A stretch of DNA of 64,000 nt from Gemmatimonadaceae bacterium (GCA_030835125.1 JAUQWM010000012.1:115718-179717); one strand, 5' to 3'; numbered from the stretch's first letter, positions 54,078 through 63,881 are shown. The notes: generated by a model from the letters alone, not told the origin. Made by a program: numbers and translations.

Positions 54078-57000
54078 ATGACACCCCGTCGCGTCCTCGC
54101 ATTCCTCCTGGTTGCACTCCTGCCGGTTTCGGTCGTTGCGCAAGGCGGGACCTCGGCATCGCCATCGGCCGATCGGCCCGGGCGCGACCCGAGGCAGGCG
54201 ATCGACCAGGAGTACACGAAGAAGATCCTCGAGTACACCACCGAGCCTTTCTTCCTGTCCCCGTTGGTCGACTACCTGCCGGCCTCGCGCACGGTGCCCA
54301 CGCCGAAGGTCGTCCTCGGCGACATCGCGGGGGCGCCGAACAAGCTGCCGTACTCGCGCGAGGTCTACGACTACATGCGGCGGCTCGACGCGGCGAGCCC
54401 GCGGGTTCGGGTCTTCTCGATCGGCCAGACCGAGGAAGGCCGGGAGATGATCGCCGTGGCGGTCGCCTCGGAGGCGCTGATGAATCGCCTCGAACAGAAC
54501 AAGGCGAACCTGGCGAAGCTGGCCGACCCGCGCTCGATCGGGATGAACGACGCCGAGGCGGCGCGACTGGCGGCGACGACGGCGCCCGTCTACTACATCA
54601 CCGGCACGATCCACTCACCCGAGGCCGGCGCGCCGACGGCGCTGATGGAACTGGCCTATCGACTGGCAGTCGACGAGAGCCCGTACATCCGGCACATCCG
54701 CGACAACCTCATCACGCTCATCACGCCGATCGTGGAAGTGGATGGGCGTGACCGGCAGGTGGACATCTTCAACTGGCACATGAAGTACCCGGACCGGACG
54801 TGGCCGAACCTGATCTACTGGGGCAAGTACGTCGCCCACGACAACAATCGTGACGCGATGGGGGTGACGCTCAAGCTCACCGAGAACGTGCTCAACACCT
54901 ACGTCGACTGGAAGGCGCAGGTCCTGCACGACCTGCACGAGTCGGTGCCCTACCTGTACGACAACACGATCGGCGACGGCCCGTACAACGCCTGGGTGGA
55001 CCCGCTGCTCACCAACGAGTGGCACATGATCGGGTGGAACAACGTCCAGGAGATGACCCGGCTGGGCATGCCCGGCGTGTTCGCGTTCGGCAACTTCGAT
55101 ACCTGGTCGCCGGGCTACCTGATGTTCATCGCGGCGACGCACAACGGGATCAGCCGCCTCTACGAGACGTTCGGCAACGGCGGCAGCGCCGAGACGCTGG
55201 AGCGGACGCTGTCCGAAGGCCAGACGTCGCGGACGTGGTACCGGCAGAACCCGCCCCTGCCCCGCGTGCAGTGGTCGCTCCGGAACAACAACAACTACGA
55301 GCAGACGGGCGTGCTGGTCTCGCTCAACTACTTCGCGACGAACAAGCGGCTCTTCCTCCAGAACTTCTACGACAAGAGCAAGCGGTCGATCCTGAAGGCG
55401 CGGACCGAGGGTCCGGCGGCCTACGTGCTGCCCGCGAACGACCCACGTCCCGGCGCCCAGGCGGAGCTGCTGCGGGTGATGGCGAAGCAGCGGGTGGAGA
55501 TTTCGCGGGCCACTGCGGCGTTCACGGTTTCGGTGCCGAAGCGAGGTTCGAGGTCGGAGGTCCGGGGTCAGAGGGACACGACGGGAGGGTCGGGGGTCGC
55601 GGCTGGAGGGTCGAGGGACTCCAGCGCCGGGTCACGAGTGACGAGTAACGAATCACGCGAATTCCCCGCTGGGTCGTACATCATCCGGATGGACCAGCCG
55701 TACTCGCGCATCGCCGACGCGTTGCTCGACTACCAGTACTGGGCCCCGAACGACCCGCAGACGAACCCGTACGACGACACGGGCTGGACGTTCCCCGAAG
55801 GCTTTGCGACGCAGGGCGTGCGGGTGACCGACACCACCGTGCTGCGCGTGCCGGTCGAGGCGGTCACGGGGCCGATCGTGGCGCCGGGCGGCGTCACCGG
55901 CAGTGGCGACGTGTTCCTCATCAACGCGAACGCCGACAACGCCCTCACCACGCTGCGCTATCGCCTGCGCTCGGCGGACTTCCAGGCGGCCGAGGAGCCG
56001 TTCGAGGCCGGCGGGACTCGTTATGCGCGCGGGTCGTTCATCATCCGGGGCGTGGCGCAGGCGGAGCTCGACCGCGCGGCGCGGGAGCTTGGCCTCAGGG
56101 TGGCCGCGACGGCGAGCGCTCCTTCCGTGAAGACCCACCCGGTGCGGGCCGCGCGGATCGCGCTGATGCACACCTGGGCCAGTACGCAGACCGAGGGCTG
56201 GTGGCGCCTCGCGTTCGACGGGCTCCAGATCCCGTACGAGTACATCAGCACGCAGGAAGCGTCGCGCGACGCCAACCTGCGCGCGAAGTACGACGTGATC
56301 CTCTTCCCCCCGGGCGGCGGCAATGCGCAGTCGATCGTCCAGGGCATGCCGCTGTGGCGCAACGCGATGCCGTGGAAGAACTCACCCGAGACGCCCAACA
56401 TCGGCACGTACGCGCAGACGGATGACATCCGCCCGGGGCTCGGCTGGACCGGGGTGGCCAACCTCGAGAACTTCGTGAAGCAGGGCGGCGTGCTGGTGGC
56501 CGTCGAGAACACGGCGCAGTTCGCGATCACTTTCGGCTACACGAGCGGCGTGACCATGAACACGCCCCCGGGGAATGCGGTGGTTGGAAGCCTCCTGCGC
56601 TCGCGCCTGGTGGATGAGGCGAGCCCGATTGCGTATGGCGTTCGGGACAGCCTGGCGGTGTACAGCAGCGGCGGCGAGAGCTTCAGCGTGGGCAGCACCC
56701 GGGGTGGCGGTCGTGGCGGCGGCGCCAGCACGCCACAACGCGCCACGGGCCGCGGCACGCCGGACGACGCCGACGTCGTGCAGGGACGGCCGATGCTCGA
56801 GGATCGCTTCGCGCTCCCGCCACGTCCCACGGTCCAGCCCTGGCAACTCGCGCCGGTGACGGATGAGCAGCTCCGGAACCCGACGCAGTTGATCCCGCCG
56901 GAGCAGCGGCCGCGGGTCATCCTGCGGTTCAGCGACCAGCGGGACCTGCTGGTGTCCGGCCTCCTGAACGGCGCCGGCCAGATCGCGCAGCGGCCGGTGG

Positions 57001-57152
57001 TGGTGGACGTGCCGGTCGAGCGCGGGCACATCGTGCTGTTCGCGAACAACCCGGTCTGGCGTGGATCGACGCAGGGAACGTATGGCCTGGTGTTCAACAC
57101 GATCCTGCATTTTGACAACCTGAATGTTGGCAGGAATGATCCTTCCAAATAG
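54078..57152 (+). CDS. Large exported M14-family zinc carboxypeptidase
   Basis: A 1024-residue protein with a signal peptide (RVLAFLLVALLPVSVVAQGG). The M14 domain spans residues about 50-380: RVRVFSIGQTEEGREMIAVA, the zinc motif GTIHSPEAGAPTALMELA (HxxE), NPDG-like IVEVDGRDRQVDIFN, and LHDLHESVPYLYD with the third zinc ligand. Residues about 488-528 are a low-complexity insert encoded by heptad repeats. The C-terminal half (residues about 700-1000) contains a glutamine-amidotransferase-like strand pattern (YDVILFPPGGGNAQSIVQGM) and an RGGGRGGG insert near 873. Substrate is unknown. Confidence 0.9.
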   Translation: MTPRRVLAFLLVALLPVSVVAQGGTSASPSADRPGRDPRQAIDQEYTKKILEYTTEPFFLSPLVDYLPASRTVPTPKVVLGDIAGAPNKLPYSREVYDYMRRLDAASPRVRVFSIGQTEEGREMIAVAVASEALMNRLEQNKANLAKLADPRSIGMNDAEAARLAATTAPVYYITGTIHSPEAGAPTALMELAYRLAVDESPYIRHIRDNLITLITPIVEVDGRDRQVDIFNWHMKYPDRTWPNLIYWGKYVAHDNNRDAMGVTLKLTENVLNTYVDWKAQVLHDLHESVPYLYDNTIGDGPYNAWVDPLLTNEWHMIGWNNVQEMTRLGMPGVFAFGNFDTWSPGYLMFIAATHNGISRLYETFGNGGSAETLERTLSEGQTSRTWYRQNPPLPRVQWSLRNNNNYEQTGVLVSLNYFATNKRLFLQNFYDKSKRSILKARTEGPAAYVLPANDPRPGAQAELLRVMAKQRVEISRATAAFTVSVPKRGSRSEVRGQRDTTGGSGVAAGGSRDSSAGSRVTSNESREFPAGSYIIRMDQPYSRIADALLDYQYWAPNDPQTNPYDDTGWTFPEGFATQGVRVTDTTVLRVPVEAVTGPIVAPGGVTGSGDVFLINANADNALTTLRYRLRSADFQAAEEPFEAGGTRYARGSFIIRGVAQAELDRAARELGLRVAATASAPSVKTHPVRAARIALMHTWASTQTEGWWRLAFDGLQIPYEYISTQEASRDANLRAKYDVILFPPGGGNAQSIVQGMPLWRNAMPWKNSPETPNIGTYAQTDDIRPGLGWTGVANLENFVKQGGVLVAVENTAQFAITFGYTSGVTMNTPPGNAVVGSLLRSRLVDEASPIAYGVRDSLAVYSSGGESFSVGSTRGGGRGGGASTPQRATGRGTPDDADVVQGRPMLEDRFALPPRPTVQPWQLAPVTDEQLRNPTQLIPPEQRPRVILRFSDQRDLLVSGLLNGAGQIAQRPVVVDVPVERGHIVLFANNPVWRGSTQGTYGLVFNTILHFDNLNVGRNDPSK
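55542..55660. repeat. Heptad repeats inside the M14 peptidase gene
   Basis: Three blocks: GAGGTCG-type (55542-55571), GGAGGGTC-like (55584-55617) and CACGAGT-type (55631-55660). They encode the linker GSRSEVRGQ through GSRVTSNESRE. The total keeps the reading frame. Confidence 0.85.
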
Positions 57153-57167
57153 GCCTGGGGCCAAAAA

Positions 57168-57250
57168 GAGGTCTGAGGTCTGAGGTCTGAGAGTCCCGGG
57201 AATCGGTTAGGCGAGTCACGAGTCACGAGTCACGCGTCACGCGTCACGCT
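57168..57250. repeat. Heptad arrays GAGGTCT and CACGAGT between the M14 peptidase and hydrolase genes
   Basis: 57168-57193 holds three to four GAGGTCT units; 57213-57250 holds five CACGAGT/CACGCGT units. The second array ends immediately before the region where the hydrolase start should be. Confidence 0.95.
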
Positions 57251-57364
57251 AAAGGTGGAATTACGGACTCCCGCATAACGAGCGTCGGTCCTCCGTGGGT
57301 CGATCGGGGCGCCTATCCGTTCGCGCCGCATTGGGCGCAACTGGCGGATGGGCGGCTCCACTAC

Positions 57365-58153
57365 GTGGACGTGGGGAACGGTCCGCCGGTGCTCCTCGTC
57401 CACGGGACGCCCACGTGGTCGTTCGAGTACCGGCACGTCATCCGGGCCGTCTCCGACTCCTGTCGCTGTATCGCGCCCGATCACCTGGGATTCGGGCTGT
57501 CGGAGCGGCCGCCTCGTGCGTCCTACACGCCCGAGGCGCACGCGGCGCGATTGCGGGAGTTTGTCGATCATCTCGGGCTCGACCGGTTCGCGCTGGTCGT
57601 CCACGACTACGGTGGCCCGATCGGGCTTCCCCTGGCGCTCGACGGGCGGGTCACGCGACTCGTCATCCTCAACTCCTGGATGTGGCCGTTCGACGACGAC
57701 AAGGAGATGCAGAACCGGGCACGGCTCGCGTCCGGGCCGCTCGGTCGATGGATGTACCGCCACCTCAATGCGTCCCTGCGACTCCTGATGCCCTCCGCGT
57801 ACGGCAAGCGATCGCTCCTCACGCGGGCGGTCCACCGTCAGTACCTGGAGCCATTCCGGAACGCCGAGGATCGGGTGATGGTGCTGTGGCCGCTGGCAAA
57901 GGCGCTGCTGGGGTCGGCACCCTTCTACCGCGACCTGTACTCGCGGATCGATCGGCTGCGCGCGATTCCCACGTCGATCATCTGGGGACTGGGCGACACG
58001 GCGTTCCGTCCCCATCAACTGGAACGGTGGCGGCGCGAGCTGCCTGACGCGCAGGTCCTGGCACTGGACAACGCCGGGCACTGGCCCCATGAAGAAGCGC
58101 CATCGGAAGTGGCGGAGGCGATCGCCGAGTTCCTTGGCGCAGGCGGCACGTAG
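57365..58153 (+). CDS. Haloalkane-dehalogenase-like alpha/beta hydrolase with unclear start
   Basis: From the first canonical start (GTG 57365) the protein has 262 residues: PPVLLVHGTPTWSFEYRHVI, then CIAPDHLGFGLSE, the nucleophile position VVHDYGGPIGLPLAL (aspartate, as in dehalogenases), LNSWMWPFDDD and the histidine in DNAGHWPHEEAP. The family pattern begins earlier: codons from about 57290 read PPWVDRGAYPFAPHW and LADGRLHYVDVG. No ATG, GTG or TTG lies in that frame back to the stop at 57188-57190. Translation may start at ATT 57260 (AGGTGG just upstream), ATA 57275 or CTG 57338, or heptad expansion may have removed the start. Substrate is unknown. Confidence 0.82.
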   Translation: MDVGNGPPVLLVHGTPTWSFEYRHVIRAVSDSCRCIAPDHLGFGLSERPPRASYTPEAHAARLREFVDHLGLDRFALVVHDYGGPIGLPLALDGRVTRLVILNSWMWPFDDDKEMQNRARLASGPLGRWMYRHLNASLRLLMPSAYGKRSLLTRAVHRQYLEPFRNAEDRVMVLWPLAKALLGSAPFYRDLYSRIDRLRAIPTSIIWGLGDTAFRPHQLERWRRELPDAQVLALDNAGHWPHEEAPSEVAEAIAEFLGAGGT

Positions 58154-58184
58154 CGGGTTCGGTTTCTCGAGCGCGGGAGTGGGC

Positions 58185-60692
58185 ATGCGTGACCAGCAAC
58201 GGCAGTCCATGACCACACGCTCCTCGATTTCGCGCGCCATCGACGCCCTTCGTCACGACACCGGGTATGCGCTGCGCGGACTCCGTCGGTCGCCGGGACT
58301 GACGCTCGCCATCGTCCTGACCCTCAGCCTCGGCGTCGGGGCGAACGCGGCGGTGTTCACGGCGATCGACCGCGTGTTCTTCCGCGCGCCGCCGGGTGTG
58401 GAAGACCCGGGGGCAATCCGGCGGCTCTACGCGCGCATCTACAATCAGCGCGGTCCGCAGTACGGGCCGGGCGGCAAGGTGACTCCCTTCCTCACCACGC
58501 GGGACCTGCTTTCGCTGCAGGCTGCCGCCCGGGGCACGGCCATGGTCGCTGGCGATTACCTGGACCGGCGCGGGCGCCTCGATCCCGGCGGCGAGCGTGT
58601 CCGCCAGACCTACGTGTCCCCAGGATACTTCGCGCTGCTCGGCGTCCGGCCGGCGCGCGGTCGTTTCTTCGCGCCTGACGAGGACCGGCTCCCCGGACCA
58701 GCGGTGCCGGTCGCCGTCATCAGCGATGCGTTCTGGCGCCGTCATTTCGGCGCCGACTCGGCGGTGATCGGTCGGACCGTGAAGGTCGACGACACCATGC
58801 TCACGATCGTCGGCATCGCGCCTCGCGAGTTCGAGGGACTGGAGCTCGAGGTGACGGACCTCTGGCTTCCCCTCACGAACGTCGGTGGTGGTGACATCAC
58901 GTCGTTGCGCTTATTCGCCCGACTGGATCGATCGGCGAGCCCTCCCGCGCTCGACCAGAAGCTCAGCGGGGGTTACCGGCGGGCGCATGCGGGTGACCCG
59001 TCGGTGGACGACAGTTCGGCCATCCTCTCGGCGCCGCTGCTCGCCGCCCGCGGGCCAACGCTGGCCGGCGTCTCCGTGCTGCGGATCCCGGGCATGCCCG
59101 ACCGGAACCTGGCGCTCCTGGCGAGACTCGGGCTGCTCGGCGGCATCGTCCTGGTGATCGCTGCCGCGAACGTGGCCAGCCTCCTGCTCATGCGCGCGCT
59201 GCGCCGCCGACGCGAGATCGCTATCCGCGTCGCCCTCGGGGTGTCCCGGCAACGGCTCGCCGTTCAGCTGGTGACCGAAAGCGTGATCCTCGCGCTGATT
59301 TCGGGTGGCGTGGCGCTGCTCGTCGCCAACGCGACCGGGAGCGTGCTGCGCGCGCAGCTCTCCAGTTTCCGGTGGACGTCGACGGTCGTGGACCAGCGCG
59401 TCATCTGGTTTGGATTGGCGGTCGCCATCGCGACGGGCGTGGCGGCCGGTCTCGTCCCTGCCCTGTTCACCATTCGCACCGATGTCAGCGCGGCCCTGAA
59501 GTCCTCGTCAGGCTTCACGCCATCGGGGCCCGATCTGCGGACCGCACTGCTGGTGACGCAGGCGGCGCTGTGCACGGCGTTACTGGCCAGTGGCGGCATG
59601 TTCCTGCAGAGCCTGCGCCGGGCCGGCGAGTTCGACCGCGGCTTCGATCCCGACCGGACGATCCAGGTCGCGATTCGTGCGGTCGACGCCAACGCCGAGG
59701 GGGAGCTGCAGCGCGTCGCGGAACGACTTCGCGCACTGGACGATGTCGAGGCGGTGGGCCGGACCCTCACCCCTGTGGGCCAGCTCGGGATGCCCAGCAA
59801 GGTGGGACCCAACGCGAGCGACACGATCGGGCTCGGCGCCCGCGGCCCGTCGCTGGAGTTCGTCGACGCGCGGTTCATGCCCGCGACCGGCATCCGTCTC
59901 GTCTCGGGAAGGCTGCCCTCCGCGAGCGACGATTTCGCGACCGTGGCCGTGCTCAATGCTTCGTTGGCGCAGGACCTGTTCCCCGCCGGGAATGCCGTCG
60001 GTTCCTGCGTGCACGTCCGCGAGCCGGGGAGTCCGTGTCGCGACGTCATCGGCGTCGTCCGTGACGTCCGCTGGGACGTCACGGTGCCGGCGACGTACCG
60101 GGTCTACGTTCCGCTTCCGCAGGCGTGGAGCGTCCCGAACCGGGCGCTGGTCCCGAACTACCTGTATGTGCGGATGCGCGGGATCGCGACTCCCGCCGAC
60201 GTGGCCCGGCTTCGCACGGTCATCACCCCCCTGATGGCGCATCCGGCCGACCTGTCGATGCAGCGCCTGGCCGAGTCCCTGGCGCCGCAGCTGCGTCCGT
60301 GGCGCGTCGCGGCGACGTTGTTCCTCGTGCTGGGCGCCCTGGGGCTCGCCGCGGCGGCAGCCGGCATCTACGGGCTCGTGGCGTACGACGTGACGCACCG
60401 GTCGCGCGAGATCGCCGTCCGCATCGCGCTCGGTGCCACGTCGGTGAGGATCCTGTCGATGGTGGTCGGCGACGGCCTTCGCGTCGTGATGCTTGGGATC
60501 GGTGCGGGTGTCCTCGTGTTCCTCGGCCTGGGTCGCGTTATGGCGTCGCTGATGTTCGCCACGTCGCCGTTCGATCCCGTCGTTCTCGCCGGCACGGTGG
60601 TGGTGCTGGTGGCGGCCGCGGCCCTGGCGAGCGTGGTGCCGGCCATCCGCGCGATGCGGATCACCGCGGTCAGTGTCCTATCGTCCGACTAG
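58185..60692 (+). CDS. Second MacB/FtsX-type orphan permease (ADOP class)
   Basis: An 835-residue membrane protein with the duplicated MacB-core/FtsX plan: TGYALRGLRRSPGLTLAIVL, TLSLGVGANAAVFTAIDRVF, REIAIRVALGVSRQRLAVQL, and C-terminal LGALGLAAAAAGIYGLVAYD with REIAVRIALGATSVRILSMV. It lacks the longer N-terminal cytoplasmic region of the copy at 37716, and it has no PadR gene beside it. The ATG at 58185 has GGGAG 5 bases upstream; an ATG at 58209 is possible. It starts 31 bases after the hydrolase stop, so both may be cotranscribed. Confidence 0.9.
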   Translation: MRDQQRQSMTTRSSISRAIDALRHDTGYALRGLRRSPGLTLAIVLTLSLGVGANAAVFTAIDRVFFRAPPGVEDPGAIRRLYARIYNQRGPQYGPGGKVTPFLTTRDLLSLQAAARGTAMVAGDYLDRRGRLDPGGERVRQTYVSPGYFALLGVRPARGRFFAPDEDRLPGPAVPVAVISDAFWRRHFGADSAVIGRTVKVDDTMLTIVGIAPREFEGLELEVTDLWLPLTNVGGGDITSLRLFARLDRSASPPALDQKLSGGYRRAHAGDPSVDDSSAILSAPLLAARGPTLAGVSVLRIPGMPDRNLALLARLGLLGGIVLVIAAANVASLLLMRALRRRREIAIRVALGVSRQRLAVQLVTESVILALISGGVALLVANATGSVLRAQLSSFRWTSTVVDQRVIWFGLAVAIATGVAAGLVPALFTIRTDVSAALKSSSGFTPSGPDLRTALLVTQAALCTALLASGGMFLQSLRRAGEFDRGFDPDRTIQVAIRAVDANAEGELQRVAERLRALDDVEAVGRTLTPVGQLGMPSKVGPNASDTIGLGARGPSLEFVDARFMPATGIRLVSGRLPSASDDFATVAVLNASLAQDLFPAGNAVGSCVHVREPGSPCRDVIGVVRDVRWDVTVPATYRVYVPLPQAWSVPNRALVPNYLYVRMRGIATPADVARLRTVITPLMAHPADLSMQRLAESLAPQLRPWRVAATLFLVLGALGLAAAAAGIYGLVAYDVTHRSREIAVRIALGATSVRILSMVVGDGLRVVMLGIGAGVLVFLGLGRVMASLMFATSPFDPVVLAGTVVVLVAAAALASVVPAIRAMRITAVSVLSSD

Positions 60693-60792
60693 AATCGCGG
60701 GATGTGGCGGTGGTTGCGCCCGGCTTCGCTGGATACTATTTCGACGGGAGCAGTCCCGGCGCCTGCGCCGTTCATCCATCAGGAGCGAGATC

Positions 60793-62310
60793 ATGATCTG
60801 GCGGCGTGTCCCCCCTTGTCTCCTTCTCCTTGCGGCGCTGTCACCGCTCCAGGCGCAGGGTCGCGCCCGCGGCCCGGTCGACCTGGCCCGCGACCTGGAC
60901 CCATACTTCGCGAAGGCGGCGAAGGACTGGAACGTCCCGGGGCTCGCGGTCGCGATCGTCTATCGTGGCCAACTCCTCTTCGCGAAGGGCTACGGGGTGC
61001 GGGACGTCGGCCAGCCGGCACCGGTCGACACCCAGACCCTCTTCGCCATCGCGTCGACCACCAAGGCCATCACCGCGGCGGCGCTCGGGATGCTGGTCGA
61101 CGAGGGCAAGGTCCGCTGGGACGACCCCGTCACGAAGCACGTGCCCTGGTTCCAGATGAAGGACCCGTGGGCGACGCGCGAGGTCACCGTCCGCGACCTG
61201 ATCACGCACCGGGGCGGCCTGCCTAACGCCGACTACCTCTGGACGGGGGGCGACAACCCGCGCGAGGAGGTGATCCGCCGGATCCGGTTCATCGAGCCGT
61301 CGTACTCGTTCCGCGGCGGCTACACCTACCACAACGTGATGTACACGGTCGCCGGCGCGGTCATCGAGGCGGCGAGCGGCATGTCCTGGGACGACTTCCT
61401 CCGGCAGCGCATCTTCCAGCCGCTGGGGATGACCCGGTCGGTCACGACCCTGGCCGAGGCGGTGACGAAGGACAATCGCGCGATGCCGCACGGCAGCCGG
61501 GGGGACACGCTGCGCGTGAGCGGCAACTCGCTCGCCGACGGCATCGGACCGGCGGGATCGGTCTGGTCGAGCGTCGCCGACATGTCGAAATGGGTGCGGT
61601 TCCTGCTCGACACCGGGCGCGTGAACGGGACGCCGCTGCTCACGCCGGCCACCTGGGCCGAGCTGTTCCGGCCCGCCACGATCATCCCGGGCGGCGGGCG
61701 CGGAACGCCGGCGGTGCGGATGTCGAAGCCGCACTTCCGCACCTATGCGCTGGGATGGTTCCAGCAGGACTACCAGGGACGCCAGGTCGACTTTCACACC
61801 GGGTCGCTCACCGGGATGATCGCGATCAACGGGCTCATTCGCGAGGAAGGGATCGGCGTCTACATCCTCAGCAACACCAGCACCGAGATCCGGCACGCGC
61901 TGATGTTCAAGGTGTTCGACACCTTCCTCGGGCTGCCGCCGCGCGACTGGTCCGGCGAGATGCTGGCCCTGTACCGGGAAGACGACGCCCGCGCCGACTC
62001 GGCCAGCGCCCGGAACCAGCCGCAGCGCGTGGAAGGGACGAAGCCCTCACTGGCGCTGGATCGCTACGCCGGCACCTTCGTCGACTCCCTCTACGGCAAG
62101 GTCGTGGTGACGATGGAGGAAGGCGCGCTCCGCTACCGCCTGAGCTCGACGCAGGCCGGGACGCTCGAGCATTGGCAGTACGACACGTTCCGGGTCGTGT
62201 GGGACGACTGGTGGCGGGGACGCTCCACGATCACCTACACGATCGGACCGAACGGCTCGGCGGACGAGCTGGCGGTGGGGCAGTTCGAGTTGAGACGCGC
62301 CAGACGTTAG
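60793..62310 (+). CDS. Exported beta-lactamase-fold serine hydrolase (class C/esterase type)
   Basis: A 505-residue protein with a signal peptide (PPCLLLLAALSPLQAQ). It shows the SxxK motif in FAIASTTKAITAAALGMLVD (serine near 82), the YxN motif in GGYTYHNVMYTVAGAVIE, and HTGSLTGM in place of KTG. A C-terminal DUF3471-like domain follows (LALDRYAGTFVDSLYGKVVV, then LRYRLSSTQAGTLEHWQYDT). Such proteins are esterases or D-amino-acid peptidases more often than true beta-lactamases. The stop codon lies in GTTAGGC. It is convergent with the M28 peptidase gene. Confidence 0.92.
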   Translation: MIWRRVPPCLLLLAALSPLQAQGRARGPVDLARDLDPYFAKAAKDWNVPGLAVAIVYRGQLLFAKGYGVRDVGQPAPVDTQTLFAIASTTKAITAAALGMLVDEGKVRWDDPVTKHVPWFQMKDPWATREVTVRDLITHRGGLPNADYLWTGGDNPREEVIRRIRFIEPSYSFRGGYTYHNVMYTVAGAVIEAASGMSWDDFLRQRIFQPLGMTRSVTTLAEAVTKDNRAMPHGSRGDTLRVSGNSLADGIGPAGSVWSSVADMSKWVRFLLDTGRVNGTPLLTPATWAELFRPATIIPGGGRGTPAVRMSKPHFRTYALGWFQQDYQGRQVDFHTGSLTGMIAINGLIREEGIGVYILSNTSTEIRHALMFKVFDTFLGLPPRDWSGEMLALYREDDARADSASARNQPQRVEGTKPSLALDRYAGTFVDSLYGKVVVTMEEGALRYRLSSTQAGTLEHWQYDTFRVVWDDWWRGRSTITYTIGPNGSADELAVGQFELRRARR

Positions 62311-62345
62311 GCGCCCGGGCGGGGCGCGTCACCGCCCGGCCCGGC

Positions 62346-63881
62346 TCATCGCTCCAGCTGGAACCCCGCGTCGATCGCCGGGCGCGCCCGCGTGTTCGCC
62401 ACGATCCACCCGGTGAGGTACATCCACTTCGTCATCCGCGTGAGCTTGCCGTAGTCGATCCGCTCCGGGTCGTCGCGGGGCGTGTGATAGTCCGGGTGGA
62501 GCGTCGACGTGAAGAACAGCGCCGGCACGTTGAGCCGGGCGTATGGGGCGTGGTCGCTGCGGAAGTAGAACCCCTCGGGATGGGAGGGTCGGTCCCATAA
62601 CGAGTCGACCACGAACTTCGCCGTCCGGTTGTTGGCGTCGAACGCCATCTGCACCAGCGTGGTCGAGTTCCGGTGCGGCGGCTGGCTCCCCAGCAGCGAC
62701 GCGGTGTCCGGATGGTTCCGCCCGATCATGTCGCCGTTCAGCACGGCCGCCATGGACGACAGCGGCACGACCGGATTTCCGGCGTGCCAGACCGACCCGA
62801 GCAACCCGCGCTCCTCGGCGCCGTGGTAGATGAAGAGCGCGGAGCGCTTCGACGGCTGCTTCACCCAGGCGCGGGCGATGGCGAACAGCGCCACGCTCGT
62901 GGAGCCGTTGTCGTCGGCGCCGTTCCAGATGGAGTCGCCATCGATGGCGAAGCGCACCCCGTCATGGTCCTGGTGGGAACTGAAGACGACATACTCGTTG
63001 CGCAGCACCGGGTCGGTCCCCCGCACCACGCCGATGATGTTGACGCTGGGCGTGTCGAAGCGCTCGCTCCGCAGGTGGATTTCGGCCCCCTGGCCGCTTT
63101 CGCGGAGTTGCAGGAGGGCGCCGCGGTGGGCGAAGAGGATGGGCACGGGCTGGGCCTGCGCCTGTCCACCCCGACCAGCGCCGGCGCCGCGACCGCCGCC
63201 GCGCCCCACGGGGGCAAAGCGATTCGCGCCGCCGATCACCGTGTACGCCCCGCGGGATTGCAGTTTCGCCACCGCGTCGAAGACCGTCTCGCCGATCGAG
63301 TCTGCGACGACGATCACCGCTGCGGCGCCCCGCCGGGCGAGCGCGTTGGCCTGCACGGTGATGCCCTGGCGGACCGCGCGATACTCCGGCGTGTTGATGG
63401 TCGAGCGCGTGCCCTGCGAGGTCGGGACGAGCGTGACCACGGCGACCCTGCCCCTCACGTCAATCGTGCTGTCCCGTCCGTCGCCGACGAACACGGTCGT
63501 GGCCACAACGTCGCCCACCGTGTTCGAGGCCGGGGTGATGTCGGACCACAGCTCGAACGACTTCCCGCCAATCCGGACCGTGCTCCCGACGGTGGAGACG
63601 CGCGTCCGGCGCATGTTGAACCACTGGAAGTACGTGCCGTCCTCGCCCAAGGGCTGCACGCCGATGGACCGGAGCTGTTCGGCGGTCCACATCGAGGCGC
63701 GCATCTCGTCGAGGGTGCCCGCCTCGCGGCCGCGCATGGCGTCGCCGGCCATGGCGAACAGGTCGCGGCGCAGGTCCTGCTCGCGGATCGTCGCGATCGC
63801 GGCCGGGGTGGGAACGGACTGGGCGGGCAGGAGGCCCGCGTGGATCGACGTCGCCAGGAGCACTGCCGCCATGCGGAGCAT
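62346..63881 (-). CDS. Exported M28-family zinc aminopeptidase
   Basis: A 511-residue peptidase with a signal peptide (MAAVLLATSIHAGLLPAQSV). A PA-like insert (residues about 120-250) precedes the M28 core. Zinc and catalytic motifs are VVFSSHQDHDG, IWNGADDNGSTSVALF, YHGAEERGLLGS, LNGDMIGRNHPDTASL and the last histidine in HPDYHTPRDDPERIDY. A glycine/arginine-rich stretch (GRGGGRGAGAGRGGQAQAQ) lies between the PA-like and core parts near residue 225-243. The ATG at 63881 has GAGG upstream. It probably degrades peptides in the periplasm together with the S9 and M14 enzymes. Confidence 0.93.
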   Translation of the reverse strand: MLRMAAVLLATSIHAGLLPAQSVPTPAAIATIREQDLRRDLFAMAGDAMRGREAGTLDEMRASMWTAEQLRSIGVQPLGEDGTYFQWFNMRRTRVSTVGSTVRIGGKSFELWSDITPASNTVGDVVATTVFVGDGRDSTIDVRGRVAVVTLVPTSQGTRSTINTPEYRAVRQGITVQANALARRGAAAVIVVADSIGETVFDAVAKLQSRGAYTVIGGANRFAPVGRGGGRGAGAGRGGQAQAQPVPILFAHRGALLQLRESGQGAEIHLRSERFDTPSVNIIGVVRGTDPVLRNEYVVFSSHQDHDGVRFAIDGDSIWNGADDNGSTSVALFAIARAWVKQPSKRSALFIYHGAEERGLLGSVWHAGNPVVPLSSMAAVLNGDMIGRNHPDTASLLGSQPPHRNSTTLVQMAFDANNRTAKFVVDSLWDRPSHPEGFYFRSDHAPYARLNVPALFFTSTLHPDYHTPRDDPERIDYGKLTRMTKWMYLTGWIVANTRARPAIDAGFQLER

